The position numbers and the translations under genes were made by a program. Below, piece after piece: positions 36,679 to 46,147 of a stretch of DNA of 64,000 nucleotides. The notes beneath the pieces were generated by a model that did not search any database, was not told the DNA's origin, and saw only the letters and a list, made by a program, of their open reading frames with translations. The stretch comes from Streptomyces ortus (GTDB lineage Bacteria; Actinomycetota; Actinomycetes; Streptomycetales; Streptomycetaceae): positions 201,910 through 265,909 of the forward strand of contig NZ_JAIFZO010000001.1 of NCBI RefSeq assembly GCF_026341275.1, read 5' to 3'. Position 1 is the first letter of the stretch. The number at the start of each line of letters is the position of its first letter.

Positions 36679-39600
36679 CAGTCCGTCTGCGCCGGAGCCT
36701 CGTCCACCAGTGCCGTCTGCATAAGACGCTCGCGGCGGCGCGCGATGTGCAGCGCCCGGCCCGGCGGCAGGTTCCGCGGCTTCGCGTTGCCGAAGAGGCG
36801 GCCCTCCGTGGGCGGGCAGGACAACAGCACCGCCGGGTTGTTGGCCTCGTCGAGTCGGCGGATGAGGCCGTCGCTGAGACCACGGCCCGCGCCCATGGCG
36901 CTGCGCGCGACCACCAGGTGCAGGCCCATCTCGAAACCGAGCGTCAGGTACTCGAAGAGCGGCTCCATGGGGCTCTGGAAGGAGCTGCCGGACACCATGT
37001 CGTAGTCGTCGACCAGGATGAACAACCGCGGTCCTGTCCACCAGTCGCACTTGCGCATCCGGCCCGGGGCGATGTCGGCCCCCGGCACCCGGGTCTTCAT
37101 GGCCCGCGCCGCGCCCTCGATGGTCTCCTTGAGGTTGTCCAGCGAGATCACATGCCCGATGCGGTACTCCTCCGGGACCGTGTCCACCAGCGTGCGCCGG
37201 TAGTCGACCACGATGATCTTCGCCTCGGTGGGCGAGTACCGGGTGGTGATGCCCTCCGTGATGCGGCGCAGCAGGTTGGTCTTGCCGCTCTCGGTGTCGC
37301 CGACCACCACCAGGTGCGGAGTGCGGCTGAAGTCGTGCCAGACCGGTTCCAGGGCGTCCTGGTCGATACCGAGGGGCAGCCGCATACCGTCGCCCTCGGT
37401 GGACTCCGGCGCCGGGAGTTCGGCGAGCGGGAGCCGGTGCGGCAGCATCCGCACCTGCGGGGCGGGCGCGCCCGGCCAGTGCTTGGCGACCTCCGAGACC
37501 AGATGGCCGACACCGTCGCCGAGGTCTTCGAGGGAGCCGCTGCCGTCCAGGCGGGGCAGCCCGGCCAGGAAGTGCATCTTGGTGTCCGCGGTGATGCCGC
37601 GACCACCGCTGCGCGGCACCGAACGCGCCTTGCGGGTGTCGATCTCGGAGTCCATCGGGTCACCCATCCGCAGTTCGAGACGGGTGGCGGCCTGGTCGCG
37701 GACCTGCGCGGACAGCTCCACCCAGCGGGTGGTGGTGATGAGCAGGTGGATGCCGTAGTTGAGGCCGCGGGCGGCCAGTTCGTTGAACTTCTGGATCAGG
37801 TCGTCGTAGTCCTGGCGGACCGTCGACCAGCCGTCGACCACCATGAACACGTCGCCGAACGGCTCGTCGGGGAACTCCCCGGCGGCCCGGCGCCTGCGGT
37901 AGGACTGCATGGAGTCGATGGTGTGGTCCACGAAGAACTGCTCGCGCCGGGCGAGCAGCGTCATCACCTCGGCGACCGCCCGGTGCACCCGCTCCGGGTT
38001 GAGCCGCGCCGCGACGCCGCCGACGTGCGGAAGCGCGGCGAGCTGCGAGAGACCGCCACCGCCGAAGTCGAGGCAGTAGAACTGGATCTCGGCGGGCGTG
38101 TGGGTGAGGGCGAGGGCGCCGATCAGGGTGCGCATGAGGGTGGACTTGCCGCTCTGCGAACCACCCGCGATGGCGACATGGCCGCCGGCCCCGGAGAGAT
38201 CCACCACCAGGGGGTCACGGCGCTGCTCGAACGGCTTGTCCACCAGGCCGACCGGCACCCGGAGCCTGCCCGTGCCGGACCAGTTGACGGCGGTGAGGCC
38301 GCGTACCGGGTCGGGGGCGAGGCCGGACAGCAGCTCGTCCAGCGGGGTGGGCTCGTCCAGCGGCGGCAGCCACACCTGGTGGGCGGCGGGGCCCGACTCG
38401 CGCAGCCGGTCGAGGGCGACGGCGAGCAGGGTCTCCTCGTCCTCGTCGCTCTCCTCGGTCTCCGGTTCCGGCTCGGGCGCGGCCTCCAGGGTGCGGGGCA
38501 CCACCCAGCCGCTGGTCCACGGCACCACCTGGCTGGCCACCCGGGCCTGGACGACGGCGCCGGTGCGCCGCCGGTAGATGCCCGAGGAGTAACCGGCGCG
38601 GAACCGGGTCAGGGCCTCCACACCGGACTTCAGATAGCCGTTGCCGGGCGAGGCCGGGAGCTGGTAGGCGTCCGGCACCCCCAGCACGCCGCGGCTCTCC
38701 ATGGCGGAGAACGTACGCAGACCGATGCGGTACGAGAGATGGCTCTCCAGCTGGTGCATACGGCCCTCGTCCAGGCGCTGCGAGGCGAGCAGCAGATGGA
38801 CCCCGAGCGAACGGCCGAGGCGGCCGATCATCACGAACAGGTCCATGAACTCCCGGTGCGTGGAGAGCAGCTCGCTGAACTCGTCGACCACCACGAACAG
38901 GCTGGGCAGCGGGGCCAGGTCGGTCCCGGCGGCGCGGGCCCGCTCGTACTCCAGGGCGGAGGTGTAGTTGCCCGCCGAGCGCAGCAGCTCCTGGCGGCGC
39001 ATGAGTTCACCGTGCAGGGCGTCCTGCATACGTTCCACCAGGGCGACCTCGTCGGCGAGGTTGGTGATGACGGCGGACGTGTGCGGCAGTTCCTCCAGGC
39101 CCAGGAAGGTGGCGCCGCCCTTGAAGTCGACCAGGACGAAGTTCAGGGTCTCGGAGGAGTTGGTCAGGGCGAGGCCGAGGACCAGGGTGCGCAGCAGCTC
39201 GCTCTTGCCGGAACCGGTGGCGCCGATGAGCATGCCGTGCGGGCCCATACCGCCCTGCGCGGACTCCTTGATGTCCAGCTCCACCGGACGCCCGTCCACG
39301 CCGACCGCGACCGGCACCCGCAGCCGGGCGGCGCCGATGTGCTTGCTGAAGAGGGTCTGCGGGTCGTGCCGGTGCAGGTCGGGGATGCCGAGCAGGGTGG
39401 TCAGCTCGACGTCGGTGTCCAGCGGCTGCGAGATGTCGGTGCCGAGGCTGATCCGGCGGGCGGTGAGCAGCCGGGCCAGCGACTCGGCGCCGAGCGGGCC
39501 GAGCCGGTCGGGCCGGCCGAGCGCCACGGAACGCTCCTTGCGGCTGCGGTCGGTGCGCACCAGGCTCACCCGGTCGGGACCGACGGTCAGCCGCAGCGTG

Positions 39601-40763
39601 TTGCGGCCGGGCTTCCAGCGCAGCGCCCCGGACACGTCGAGGACCACGGCGTTGCGGTAGCCGTGCCCCTCCCAGCGATGCCCCTCGGGAACAGTGACCC
39701 CGTCCAGGACGACGACGGTGTACGGCTCGTCACGCCCGGGGCGGGCATCCGCGTCGAAGCCGGGCCGCTCGGCGAACTCGGCGCCGAGCAGGTCGTCCAG
39801 CTCGGTGAGTTCGGCGGTGATCCGGCGGACCTGGCCCGCGCCGTCCTCCTCGTGCGGGTCCAGCGCGTGTGGCAGCCACTTGACCCACTCCCAGTCGGGC
39901 CGCCGCTCGTCACTGACACAGACGGCGATCCACAGCTCCTCCGGCGCGTGGAACACCGCGAGCTGGCCGAGCGCCGCACGCACCAGGGCACGTACGGCCT
40001 CGGCGCCGGGGCCCTCGGTGAGGGCGCCGCCCTCCGTCTCGGCGCCGCTTCCGTCCGGCGTGAGATCCGGGTCGCCGGACGTGGCCCGGCTCACGGCCTC
40101 CGCCGGGCGCAGCAGAACCCGGGCCGAGGAGCGCAGATAGAGGCCGAGCGGCTGTTCGGGGATGGTGGAGTAGGCCCGGATGAAACGGCGCAGAGCGTGC
40201 GCGCACAGCGGTTCCAGGTCCTCCACCGGGCGGGTGGAGACCGGCTGCAGGGTCAGCGCGAGCTGCTGCTCGCCGACCGCGAGGCGCGCCTCGCCGAAGT
40301 CCTCGTCGGCCGGACGGCGCTCCCACAGCCGGGAGGTGCGGGCCAGCGAGCGCAGTGAGGCGGGGTCCGGGTGGCGCCAGGCGAGCGCCCGCTGCTGCTC
40401 CGTGATGGTGGACCGGACCCGCTTGCGGGTCTGCGCCAGATACCGGAGGTAGTCACGCCGCTCGCCCTTCAGGCGCTGCTTGCGCTCGCTGGAGCGGCGC
40501 ATCAGCTGCCCCAGCAGCATCGCACCGGCGGACAGCGCCATGACGCCCATGGCCAGATACATGAAGACGCCGTTGCCGCCGCCGGGGCGCAGGAACATCA
40601 GCATCATCGACACCGACATCAGCGCCATCGGCAAATAGGTCCAGATCGCCGAGGTGTCGGGCACGGTCTCGGCGAGGACCGGTGGCTCCTGAAGGGTCAA
40701 TTGCCCCTCGGGCATCTGCGGTCCGCGTCTGCGGGCCGGCCGGCGAAACAGCACGACACTCAA
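36678..40763 (-). CDS. eccC: Type VII secretion FtsK/SpoIIIE ATPase EccC
   Basis: A 1,361-residue motor of the T7SS. Two transmembrane helices lie near residues 42-82, then come three FtsK-type ATPase domains with Walker A GATGSGKSE (Lys520), GGSQSGKST (Lys873) and GDTESGKTN (Lys1161). Only the first has a clear acidic pair in its Walker B partner (VVVDEFSELL); the others read MVVDGWST and ILVDDYDM, which is usual for EccC, where domain 1 drives secretion and domains 2-3 bind WXG substrates. The TTG at 40763 has GGAGG 9 nt upstream and is preferred over an in-frame GTG three codons later. It is transcribed toward mycP and divergent from eccD. Confidence 0.95.
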   Translation of the reverse strand: MSVVLFRRPARRRGPQMPEGQLTLQEPPVLAETVPDTSAIWTYLPMALMSVSMMLMFLRPGGGNGVFMYLAMGVMALSAGAMLLGQLMRRSSERKQRLKGERRDYLRYLAQTRKRVRSTITEQQRALAWRHPDPASLRSLARTSRLWERRPADEDFGEARLAVGEQQLALTLQPVSTRPVEDLEPLCAHALRRFIRAYSTIPEQPLGLYLRSSARVLLRPAEAVSRATSGDPDLTPDGSGAETEGGALTEGPGAEAVRALVRAALGQLAVFHAPEELWIAVCVSDERRPDWEWVKWLPHALDPHEEDGAGQVRRITAELTELDDLLGAEFAERPGFDADARPGRDEPYTVVVLDGVTVPEGHRWEGHGYRNAVVLDVSGALRWKPGRNTLRLTVGPDRVSLVRTDRSRKERSVALGRPDRLGPLGAESLARLLTARRISLGTDISQPLDTDVELTTLLGIPDLHRHDPQTLFSKHIGAARLRVPVAVGVDGRPVELDIKESAQGGMGPHGMLIGATGSGKSELLRTLVLGLALTNSSETLNFVLVDFKGGATFLGLEELPHTSAVITNLADEVALVERMQDALHGELMRRQELLRSAGNYTSALEYERARAAGTDLAPLPSLFVVVDEFSELLSTHREFMDLFVMIGRLGRSLGVHLLLASQRLDEGRMHQLESHLSYRIGLRTFSAMESRGVLGVPDAYQLPASPGNGYLKSGVEALTRFRAGYSSGIYRRRTGAVVQARVASQVVPWTSGWVVPRTLEAAPEPEPETEESDEDEETLLAVALDRLRESGPAAHQVWLPPLDEPTPLDELLSGLAPDPVRGLTAVNWSGTGRLRVPVGLVDKPFEQRRDPLVVDLSGAGGHVAIAGGSQSGKSTLMRTLIGALALTHTPAEIQFYCLDFGGGGLSQLAALPHVGGVAARLNPERVHRAVAEVMTLLARREQFFVDHTIDSMQSYRRRRAAGEFPDEPFGDVFMVVDGWSTVRQDYDDLIQKFNELAARGLNYGIHLLITTTRWVELSAQVRDQAATRLELRMGDPMDSEIDTRKARSVPRSGGRGITADTKMHFLAGLPRLDGSGSLEDLGDGVGHLVSEVAKHWPGAPAPQVRMLPHRLPLAELPAPESTEGDGMRLPLGIDQDALEPVWHDFSRTPHLVVVGDTESGKTNLLRRITEGITTRYSPTEAKIIVVDYRRTLVDTVPEEYRIGHVISLDNLKETIEGAARAMKTRVPGADIAPGRMRKCDWWTGPRLFILVDDYDMVSGSSFQSPMEPLFEYLTLGFEMGLHLVVARSAMGAGRGLSDGLIRRLDEANNPAVLLSCPPTEGRLFGNAKPRNLPPGRALHIARRRERLMQTALVDEAPAQTD

Positions 40764-41190
40764 GGAACAGAACCTCCGGTTTTACTGGCTTTCCGGCCCG
40801 CACCGAATACCGGCGCACCCGGCAGTGGGAAAGACCGCACCGAGCCCATTCTCCGGGTCCCCCATGATCCGGGGAACGCCGGGTGAATGTTTCGAGCGGA
40901 TAGCGGGGACGGTCAACTCCCGTGTTGGACAACTCCATACCGGACAATGAGTCCGGTCCGCAGCACGATCCGCCGGGCGTAGGCAGTAGTCTGCATTCAC
41001 GGAACGCGACCTGTCCACGCGGGAGGGGCGGTCGCCGGCCGTGCGGACGAAATTCACCGGCCGGGCACCCCCGTTCCCGACCGCACGCGAGGCTTCCGTA
41101 CTCTTCGCACATCCTCTCCCGGGGAGGCCCTCCCGCTGCCCCGGGGAAGTTTTCCTGTCAAAGCCCCCACGGAAGACGAGAGTTACGCTG
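40764..41190. promoter_or_regulatory. Divergent eccC/eccD promoter region with inverted repeat
   Basis: A 427-bp gene-free gap of lower GC than its flanks. It holds the perfect inverted repeat ACCGGAC-AATGA-GTCCGGT at 40939-40957, a candidate operator. On the reverse strand TTGACC (40911-40916) could be the -35 box of eccC. A rightward TAGTCT near 40988 is a possible -10 box for eccD. The assignments are tentative. Confidence 0.45.
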
Positions 41191-42597
41191 ATGACCGACA
41201 GCGCTGTGGCCGAACTGTGCCGCCTGACCGTACGGGCGCCCAGCGTCTCCGTCGATCTGGCCGTGCCGGCCGACGTGCCGGTCGCCGACCTGCTGCCCAC
41301 GCTACTGCGCTATGTCGGCGAAGAGGCGGAAGAAGCAGGTCTCGACCACGCCGGCTGGGTGCTCCAGCAACTCGGCGACGCACCGCTCGACGAGGAGACC
41401 ACCCTCGCCCACGCGGGGCTCTCCGACGGCGCCGTGCTCTATCTGCGCCCGCACACCGAGGCACTGCCCGAGGCCCGGCTCGACGACCTGGTGGACGGGA
41501 TAGCCGACACCGCGGGACGGCGCCTGAACACCTGGCACCCCGAAGCCGCCCGCGCGCTCCTGGTGGGCGCCGCCGCGGCCACCGTGGTCGCCGCCCTCGC
41601 ACTGGTGCTGTGGCCCGGCACGCCCAACTCCGGCTTCTCCCGTGTCGCCTTCGCCGCCGTGACCGGCCTGCTGCTCCTCGCGGGCGCCGGCTCGGCCAGC
41701 CGAGCGGTCGGCGACCGCCTCTCCGCGACCGCGCTCGGCCTGCTGGTCGCGCCCTGCCTGGCCCTGGCCGGCTGGCTGCTGCCCGGCGGCGACCTGACCG
41801 GCGCGGACGCACGGCAGGTCGTGGGCGCTCGGCTGCTCGCCGCCGGCGCGGCCGGCGCGGGCGGCGCGGTCCTCGCGCTCGCCGCCACCGCGGTCGGTGC
41901 CCCGGCCCTGTTCGCCACCGCGCTGGTCTCGGTGGCCACCGCCATCGCCGGCGGCCTCATCGGCTACACCGGCCTCGCCGTGCAGGCCGCGGTGGCGCTG
42001 GTGGCCACCGTGGTCGCGCTCGCCGCCGGAGCGGTCGCGCCGTTCGCCTTCAAACTGGCCGGGATGCGACTGCCCGCGCTGCCGTCCTCCGCCGCCCAGC
42101 TCCAGGAGGGCATCGAGCCCTACGCGGGCGACGAGGTCGCCGAGCGCACCATGCTGGCCGGGCGCTGGGTCACCGCGCTCTTCGCCGCCACCGGCGTCAT
42201 CGCCCTGGCCGCCCTGATCGTCCTCGGCCAGGGCCCGAACCTGCCCGAGGCGCTGACGGCCCTCGCACTGACCCTGCTGCTGCTCCTGCACTGCCGCGGT
42301 CTCGTGCACATCTCACAGCGGCTGACCCTGGCCGTGCCCGGCGTCCTGGGGCTCCTGCTGATGGCCCGCGCCTGGGCTGCGGACCACGACGGCACCGGAC
42401 GCGCGGTCGTCTTCGCGGTCCTGCTCGGCGCCGCCGCCGCCCTCGTGCTCGCCGCCTGGACCGTACCCGGCCGCCGGGTGCTGCCGTACTGGGGCCGCGC
42501 GGCCGAACTGGCGCACACCGGCCTCGCCGTGGCACTGCTGCCGCTCGCCCTCTGGGCCGCGGGCCTCTTCGGCTGGCTGCGCGGCCTGTTCGGCTGA
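41191..42597 (+). CDS. eccD: Type VII secretion channel protein EccD
   Basis: A 468-residue membrane protein. Residues about 5-95 form a ubiquitin-like YukD domain (CRLTVRAPSVSVDLAVPADV; LSDGAVLYLRPH). About 11 hydrophobic helices follow from residue 125 to the end, as in EccD, which lines the membrane pore of ESX complexes. The length is near the family norm of about 470-510. The ATG at 41191 starts right before the YukD domain; an upstream extension of the frame enters the promoter region. The eccB gene follows 57 bp later on the same strand. Confidence 0.9.
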   Translation: MTDSAVAELCRLTVRAPSVSVDLAVPADVPVADLLPTLLRYVGEEAEEAGLDHAGWVLQQLGDAPLDEETTLAHAGLSDGAVLYLRPHTEALPEARLDDLVDGIADTAGRRLNTWHPEAARALLVGAAAATVVAALALVLWPGTPNSGFSRVAFAAVTGLLLLAGAGSASRAVGDRLSATALGLLVAPCLALAGWLLPGGDLTGADARQVVGARLLAAGAAGAGGAVLALAATAVGAPALFATALVSVATAIAGGLIGYTGLAVQAAVALVATVVALAAGAVAPFAFKLAGMRLPALPSSAAQLQEGIEPYAGDEVAERTMLAGRWVTALFAATGVIALAALIVLGQGPNLPEALTALALTLLLLLHCRGLVHISQRLTLAVPGVLGLLLMARAWAADHDGTGRAVVFAVLLGAAAALVLAAWTVPGRRVLPYWGRAAELAHTGLAVALLPLALWAAGLFGWLRGLFG

Positions 42598-42654
42598 GCA
42601 CACCCGCTGAACACCCCCGCACGCCCGGCACGCAGAAGGAGTTGAGGAGACGCC

Positions 42655-44232
42655 GTGCAGTCCAAGAGAGACCAGGTACACGCCCACAGTTTCATGATGG
42701 GCAGGCTCAGCTCGGGCCTGCTGATGGCCGACCCGGACGCCCCGGAGAGCCCTCTGGGGCGCACCACCCGCGGTGTGGTCTTCGGCGTCCTGGTCACCGT
42801 CCTGATCGGCGCGGGCGCCACCGTATACGGTCTGCTGCGCCCCGGTGGGAACGACGGCTGGCGCGACGGTGAGCACCTCGTGGTCAACCGCGACACCGGC
42901 GCCCGGTATCTGTGGACCGGCACCGACGGCGTCCTGCACCCGGTGCGCAACTACGCCTCGGCGAAGCTGATCGGCGGCTCCGACCTGGCGACCGCCGATG
43001 TGCACACCCCCTCGCTGCAGGGCGTCCCGGTGGGCTCCCCGGTCGGCATCCCCGGCGCCCCGGACGCCGTACCCGCCACCGGGCAGCTCGACGACGGCGC
43101 CTGGCACATGTGCGTCACCGGGACCGACGGGGCGTTGCCCAACACCTCCGGGGTCGTGGCGACCACCGGCGTCGACAAGCCCGGAGCCACCACCGTGGCG
43201 GCCGGCATGCCGCTGGACTCACGCGCCATCGGCCGGGACCGCGGGGTGCTGGTGAGCGGCCCGGACGACACCGAGTACCTGGTGTGGCGGGGCAGCAGGC
43301 TGCCCCTCGACCGCGCCTCCGACGCCCGCAACGCCCTCGGTTACGGCTCCCAGGAGCCGATGCCCGTCTCGGCGGCCTTCCTCGACGCGCTGGCCCCCGG
43401 CCCCGCCCTCAAGCCGCCGGCCGTGCCGGGGCGCGGCGGGAAGGGTCCCGAACTCGGTGGCGAGGCAAGCCGCGTCGGCCAGCTGTTCAAGGTCAGCGTG
43501 CCCGGCGGCGGCAGCACCTACCACCTGCTGCGCAAGGACGGCCTGGTGCCGCTGACCCGGCTCGGCGCCGCCCTCGTACTGGGCGACCCGGCCACCCAGA
43601 AGGACGCCTACGAGGGGCAGTCGCCCGACGTGCGCACGCTCGGCGCGGACGCGCTGCGCGAGCACGCGGCGAAGGACGCGGCCGACGCCGCCTCCGCCGA
43701 ACTGCCGGACGCGCCGCCCCTGCCGCAGTCCGCGGAGCGCGGCACCGCGCTCTGCGCCCAGGTGGACGGCGACCACGGCGGCGTACGGATCAGGTCGGTG
43801 CTGGTCCCGCTGACCGAGCTCACCCCGGTCGCCGTGTCGGAGGGCACCGCGCAGCCGCTGGAACCGGCCTGTGTGCCCACCGAGGCCACGGTGGTACGTC
43901 CAGGACACGGCGCCCTGGTCCGGGCCCTGCACGCGAGTGGCGCCGCGCACGCCGGGACCACCTACCTGGTGGCGGAGAACGGGGTGAAGTACCGCCTCTC
44001 CGGCAAGGAATCGCTGGCGGCGCTCGGGTACCAGGCCTCGGACATCGGCTCGGTCCCGGCCCCGCTGCTGGCGGCCTTCCCGACCGGCGCGGACCTCGAT
44101 CCGGCCGCCGCCGCGGGCGTCACGGAACCCAGGACCACGGCCCCCCGGTGCGCAGCCGCCGAGAAGCCGGGGAAGGGCGAGGGCGACGGCAAGGCGCGGG
44201 CGGAGGCGGTCGGCGCCGTTTCGAAGGGCTGA
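42655..44232 (+). CDS. eccB: Type VII secretion protein EccB
   Basis: A 525-residue protein with the EccB N-terminus MQSKRDQVHAHSFMMGRLSS. One transmembrane helix (GVVFGVLVTVLIGAGATVYG) lies near residue 40, then the extracytoplasmic repeats, e.g. RYLWTGTDGVLHPVRNYASA near residue 85 and the C-terminal YRLSGKESLAALGYQ. Two cysteine pairs in the outer domain are visible. EccB forms the periplasmic-side part of the ESX membrane complex. The GTG at 42655 has GAGGAGA upstream. The C-terminus is extended by a Lys/Gly/Glu-rich tail. Confidence 0.93.
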   Translation: MQSKRDQVHAHSFMMGRLSSGLLMADPDAPESPLGRTTRGVVFGVLVTVLIGAGATVYGLLRPGGNDGWRDGEHLVVNRDTGARYLWTGTDGVLHPVRNYASAKLIGGSDLATADVHTPSLQGVPVGSPVGIPGAPDAVPATGQLDDGAWHMCVTGTDGALPNTSGVVATTGVDKPGATTVAAGMPLDSRAIGRDRGVLVSGPDDTEYLVWRGSRLPLDRASDARNALGYGSQEPMPVSAAFLDALAPGPALKPPAVPGRGGKGPELGGEASRVGQLFKVSVPGGGSTYHLLRKDGLVPLTRLGAALVLGDPATQKDAYEGQSPDVRTLGADALREHAAKDAADAASAELPDAPPLPQSAERGTALCAQVDGDHGGVRIRSVLVPLTELTPVAVSEGTAQPLEPACVPTEATVVRPGHGALVRALHASGAAHAGTTYLVAENGVKYRLSGKESLAALGYQASDIGSVPAPLLAAFPTGADLDPAAAAGVTEPRTTAPRCAAAEKPGKGEGDGKARAEAVGAVSKG

Positions 44233-44663
44233 CACCCGACACCGATTCCGGCGGGGAACCCGGCTCGCGCCGGGGAACTCGCGCCGGGGAAAAGGAATAG
44301 AAATAGGGCGGACAACCTCAGAAGAAGCTCAAATATCCCGGAGGACCGCACCCGGGAAATCCCGCGGGAACGTGCACAATGCCGGGGCGATGCTTCTGCG
44401 TGACCGTTCGGACCCGCCGCGTGCCCGCTTTTCGCCCGTCTGGCGGGGCGCCGGGGGGCGGTTCGCGTGCTGTATCCCCGGAAGTACGGGCGTGCCCGTT
44501 CATCCAACTGCAACGTTCGCACAACTCCGTTGCCATACAGGCGAATTCTACCGAACCGGCTGTTACTCACATCTTGCCTGCACGCGTTGCGCGGAACCCT
44601 GTTTTCTCTTTAGCCTCAGCGGGCAACGGTGCGTGAGACGCGCCTGAACGAAGGGAGCGTGAC
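44233..44663 (+). promoter_or_regulatory. Promoter region of the WXG100/effector run
   Basis: A 431-bp gene-free gap, AT-richer than the flanks. TTGCGC (44587-44592) lies 18 bp from TAGCCT (44611-44616), a good match to the main Streptomyces promoter type. The predicted start falls about 40 bp before the first WXG100 gene. GC-rich GGGGAA repeats just after eccB (44250-44292) may slow readthrough. Confidence 0.55.
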
Positions 44664-44999
44664 ATGGCGGACAGCGCCGCAAGGAAAGCGGACTATGCCA
44701 AGGGCTTGGGGGGCGTCTCCTCTCTGGAGTCGGCCCGCAACCAGGTCGAGAAGACCCAGAACAACGTCGCCGAGATCGCGGCGCGTTCGGGAGTCGGCGG
44801 CGACGAGGGCCAGGCCCTGCTGAAGCTCTTCCGCAGCTGGAACACCGAGGCGCAGAAGGTCGTCGTCCAGATCAGCACGATGATCGACGCGCTCCAGGAG
44901 AACGTGACCTCCGCCAACCGCCTGGCGAAGGAGAACCAGGACCTGACCGAGGTTCTCAACAGCAAGACCAGCCAGGGCGTCTTCGAAGCACTGAGCTGA
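44664..44999 (+). CDS. WXG100-like small T7SS substrate (EsxB-like)
   Basis: A 111-residue helical-hairpin protein at the place of an Esx gene. Helix 1 covers about residues 18-45, and the turn reads FRSWNTEAQ, so the WXG is degenerate (Trp-Asn). Helix 2 runs to about residue 95. The length and Gln/Asn/Glu-rich helices match WXG100 proteins, which are secreted as pairs and recognised by EccC. The C-terminal stretch (LNSKTSQGVFEALS) may hold the secretion signal. The ATG at 44664 has AAGGGAG upstream. The likely partner is the next gene. Confidence 0.8.
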   Translation: MADSAARKADYAKGLGGVSSLESARNQVEKTQNNVAEIAARSGVGGDEGQALLKLFRSWNTEAQKVVVQISTMIDALQENVTSANRLAKENQDLTEVLNSKTSQGVFEALS

Positions 45000-45084
45000 A
45001 CCACCCGCGGTACCGGCTTCCCTCGGTGGAGCCGGACTTCGTGAGCTTTCCGGGCCAGGCGCCCGGCCTTCGAGAGGAGACGTC

Positions 45085-45393
45085 ATGGCCGACGGCATCA
45101 TTGATGTGCAATACCCCAAGGTCCAGCAGGCCATCGAGGAACTGCTGGAGCAGACCCAGGTGATCATCACCACCCTCAACAACCTCGAGGACGAGCTGAA
45201 GCCGCTCGTCAGCACCTGGGAGGGCGCGGACCAGGAGCAGTACCGCGTGGTCCAGGCGGAGTGGGACAACGCCACCAAGAACATGGCCAGGCTCCTCGGC
45301 GACAACGGCGAGCTGATCCGGACCATCCACGACAACCACTCCCGTGACGAGCGCAAGAGCGCCGACAACTGGGGCAACGTCCGGGCCCGCTGA
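45085..45393 (+). CDS. WXG100 family protein (EsxA-like)
   Basis: A 102-residue protein with the classical signature: helix 1, then VSTWEGADQEQYRVVQAEWD with the WEG turn, then helix 2. It would pair with the preceding WXG100-like protein in an antiparallel four-helix bundle and be exported through the EccBCD complex. The ATG at 45085 follows GAGAGGAGA. The gap of 85 bp to the previous gene suggests one transcript. Confidence 0.92.
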   Translation: MADGIIDVQYPKVQQAIEELLEQTQVIITTLNNLEDELKPLVSTWEGADQEQYRVVQAEWDNATKNMARLLGDNGELIRTIHDNHSRDERKSADNWGNVRAR

Positions 45394-45596
45394 GGTCCGA
45401 GCCGTGTCCGGCCCGAGCCTGCCCCCCGTCAGTCCCGAGGGGTGTGGGCGAGGGCCAGACGTCGTAGGTGTGTGAGCGGGCGGCCCGGTCCGGCGGACCC
45501 GCGCTCGGGTCTGCCGGACCGGCCGCCGCGCACCCCCGCCCCATCAGGCCCACCGGGCCGCCCCCCGTCCGGCACCCAGCAGCAGGAGATCGTCCC

Positions 45597-46063
45597 ATGG
45601 CGGTGAAAAGGCCGACGTCAAGCATTTCGACCTCAAGCAGATGGAGAACTTCCGGGACAACGAGGTACAGCCGGTCTACACGGCGGCCAAGAAGCACCGC
45701 GAACAGGGCGACGGCTCCACCATCCGCCCGCTCGGCCACCTCGTCGACGGGCACACCACCCCGGACAACCTCGACCAGAACCAGCAGCTCCTGCGCATCG
45801 GCAAGATGGCCACCGAGCCCCTCGTCTCGGGACCGAAGCTGATCGAGGGCGTCCGCACCACCGCGGAGGCCCTGGACAAGCTGCTGGGCGACCAGATGGA
45901 TCTCTTCAAAGAGCTGAAGGAGGCCCTCTCGGACACCATCGAGGAGGCCAACAAGACCAAGAACAAGAACCTGGACGCGATCGACGCGCAAACCCTGCTG
46001 CAGACGTTCGAAGAGGTCGACACCCTCACGGCCGGCGGCACGGAAGAAGAAGACGAGGACTGA
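45597..46063 (+). CDS. Acidic helical T7SS-locus protein with apparent frameshift at its start
   Basis: The conserved-looking frame gives about 155 residues, mostly amphipathic helix (GPKLIEGVRTTAEALDKLLG, QMDLFKELKEALSDTIEE), ending in an acidic tail EEEDED. No known domain was recognised; it may be an export partner or chaperone-like protein of the WXG proteins. The only good start, the ATG at 45597 with AGGAG 8 nt upstream, is out of frame: it meets the coding frame (GEKADVKHFDLKQM) only if one base is added after ATGGC near 45600. Without this the start must be the ATG at 45641, which lacks a ribosome site. A sequencing error or a real frameshift is possible. Confidence 0.6.
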
Positions 46064-46147
46064 CCCCGCCCGTGCCGGCGGTGGCCACGACCGGCCGGCG
46101 CGCTCCGTAAGACACCCACGCCCGCGCACCCGTACGAAGGACACGGT

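Noticed and set aside
36747..40358. Plus-strand frame of about 1,200 codons
   Set aside because: Antisense to eccC, which has three ATPase domains.
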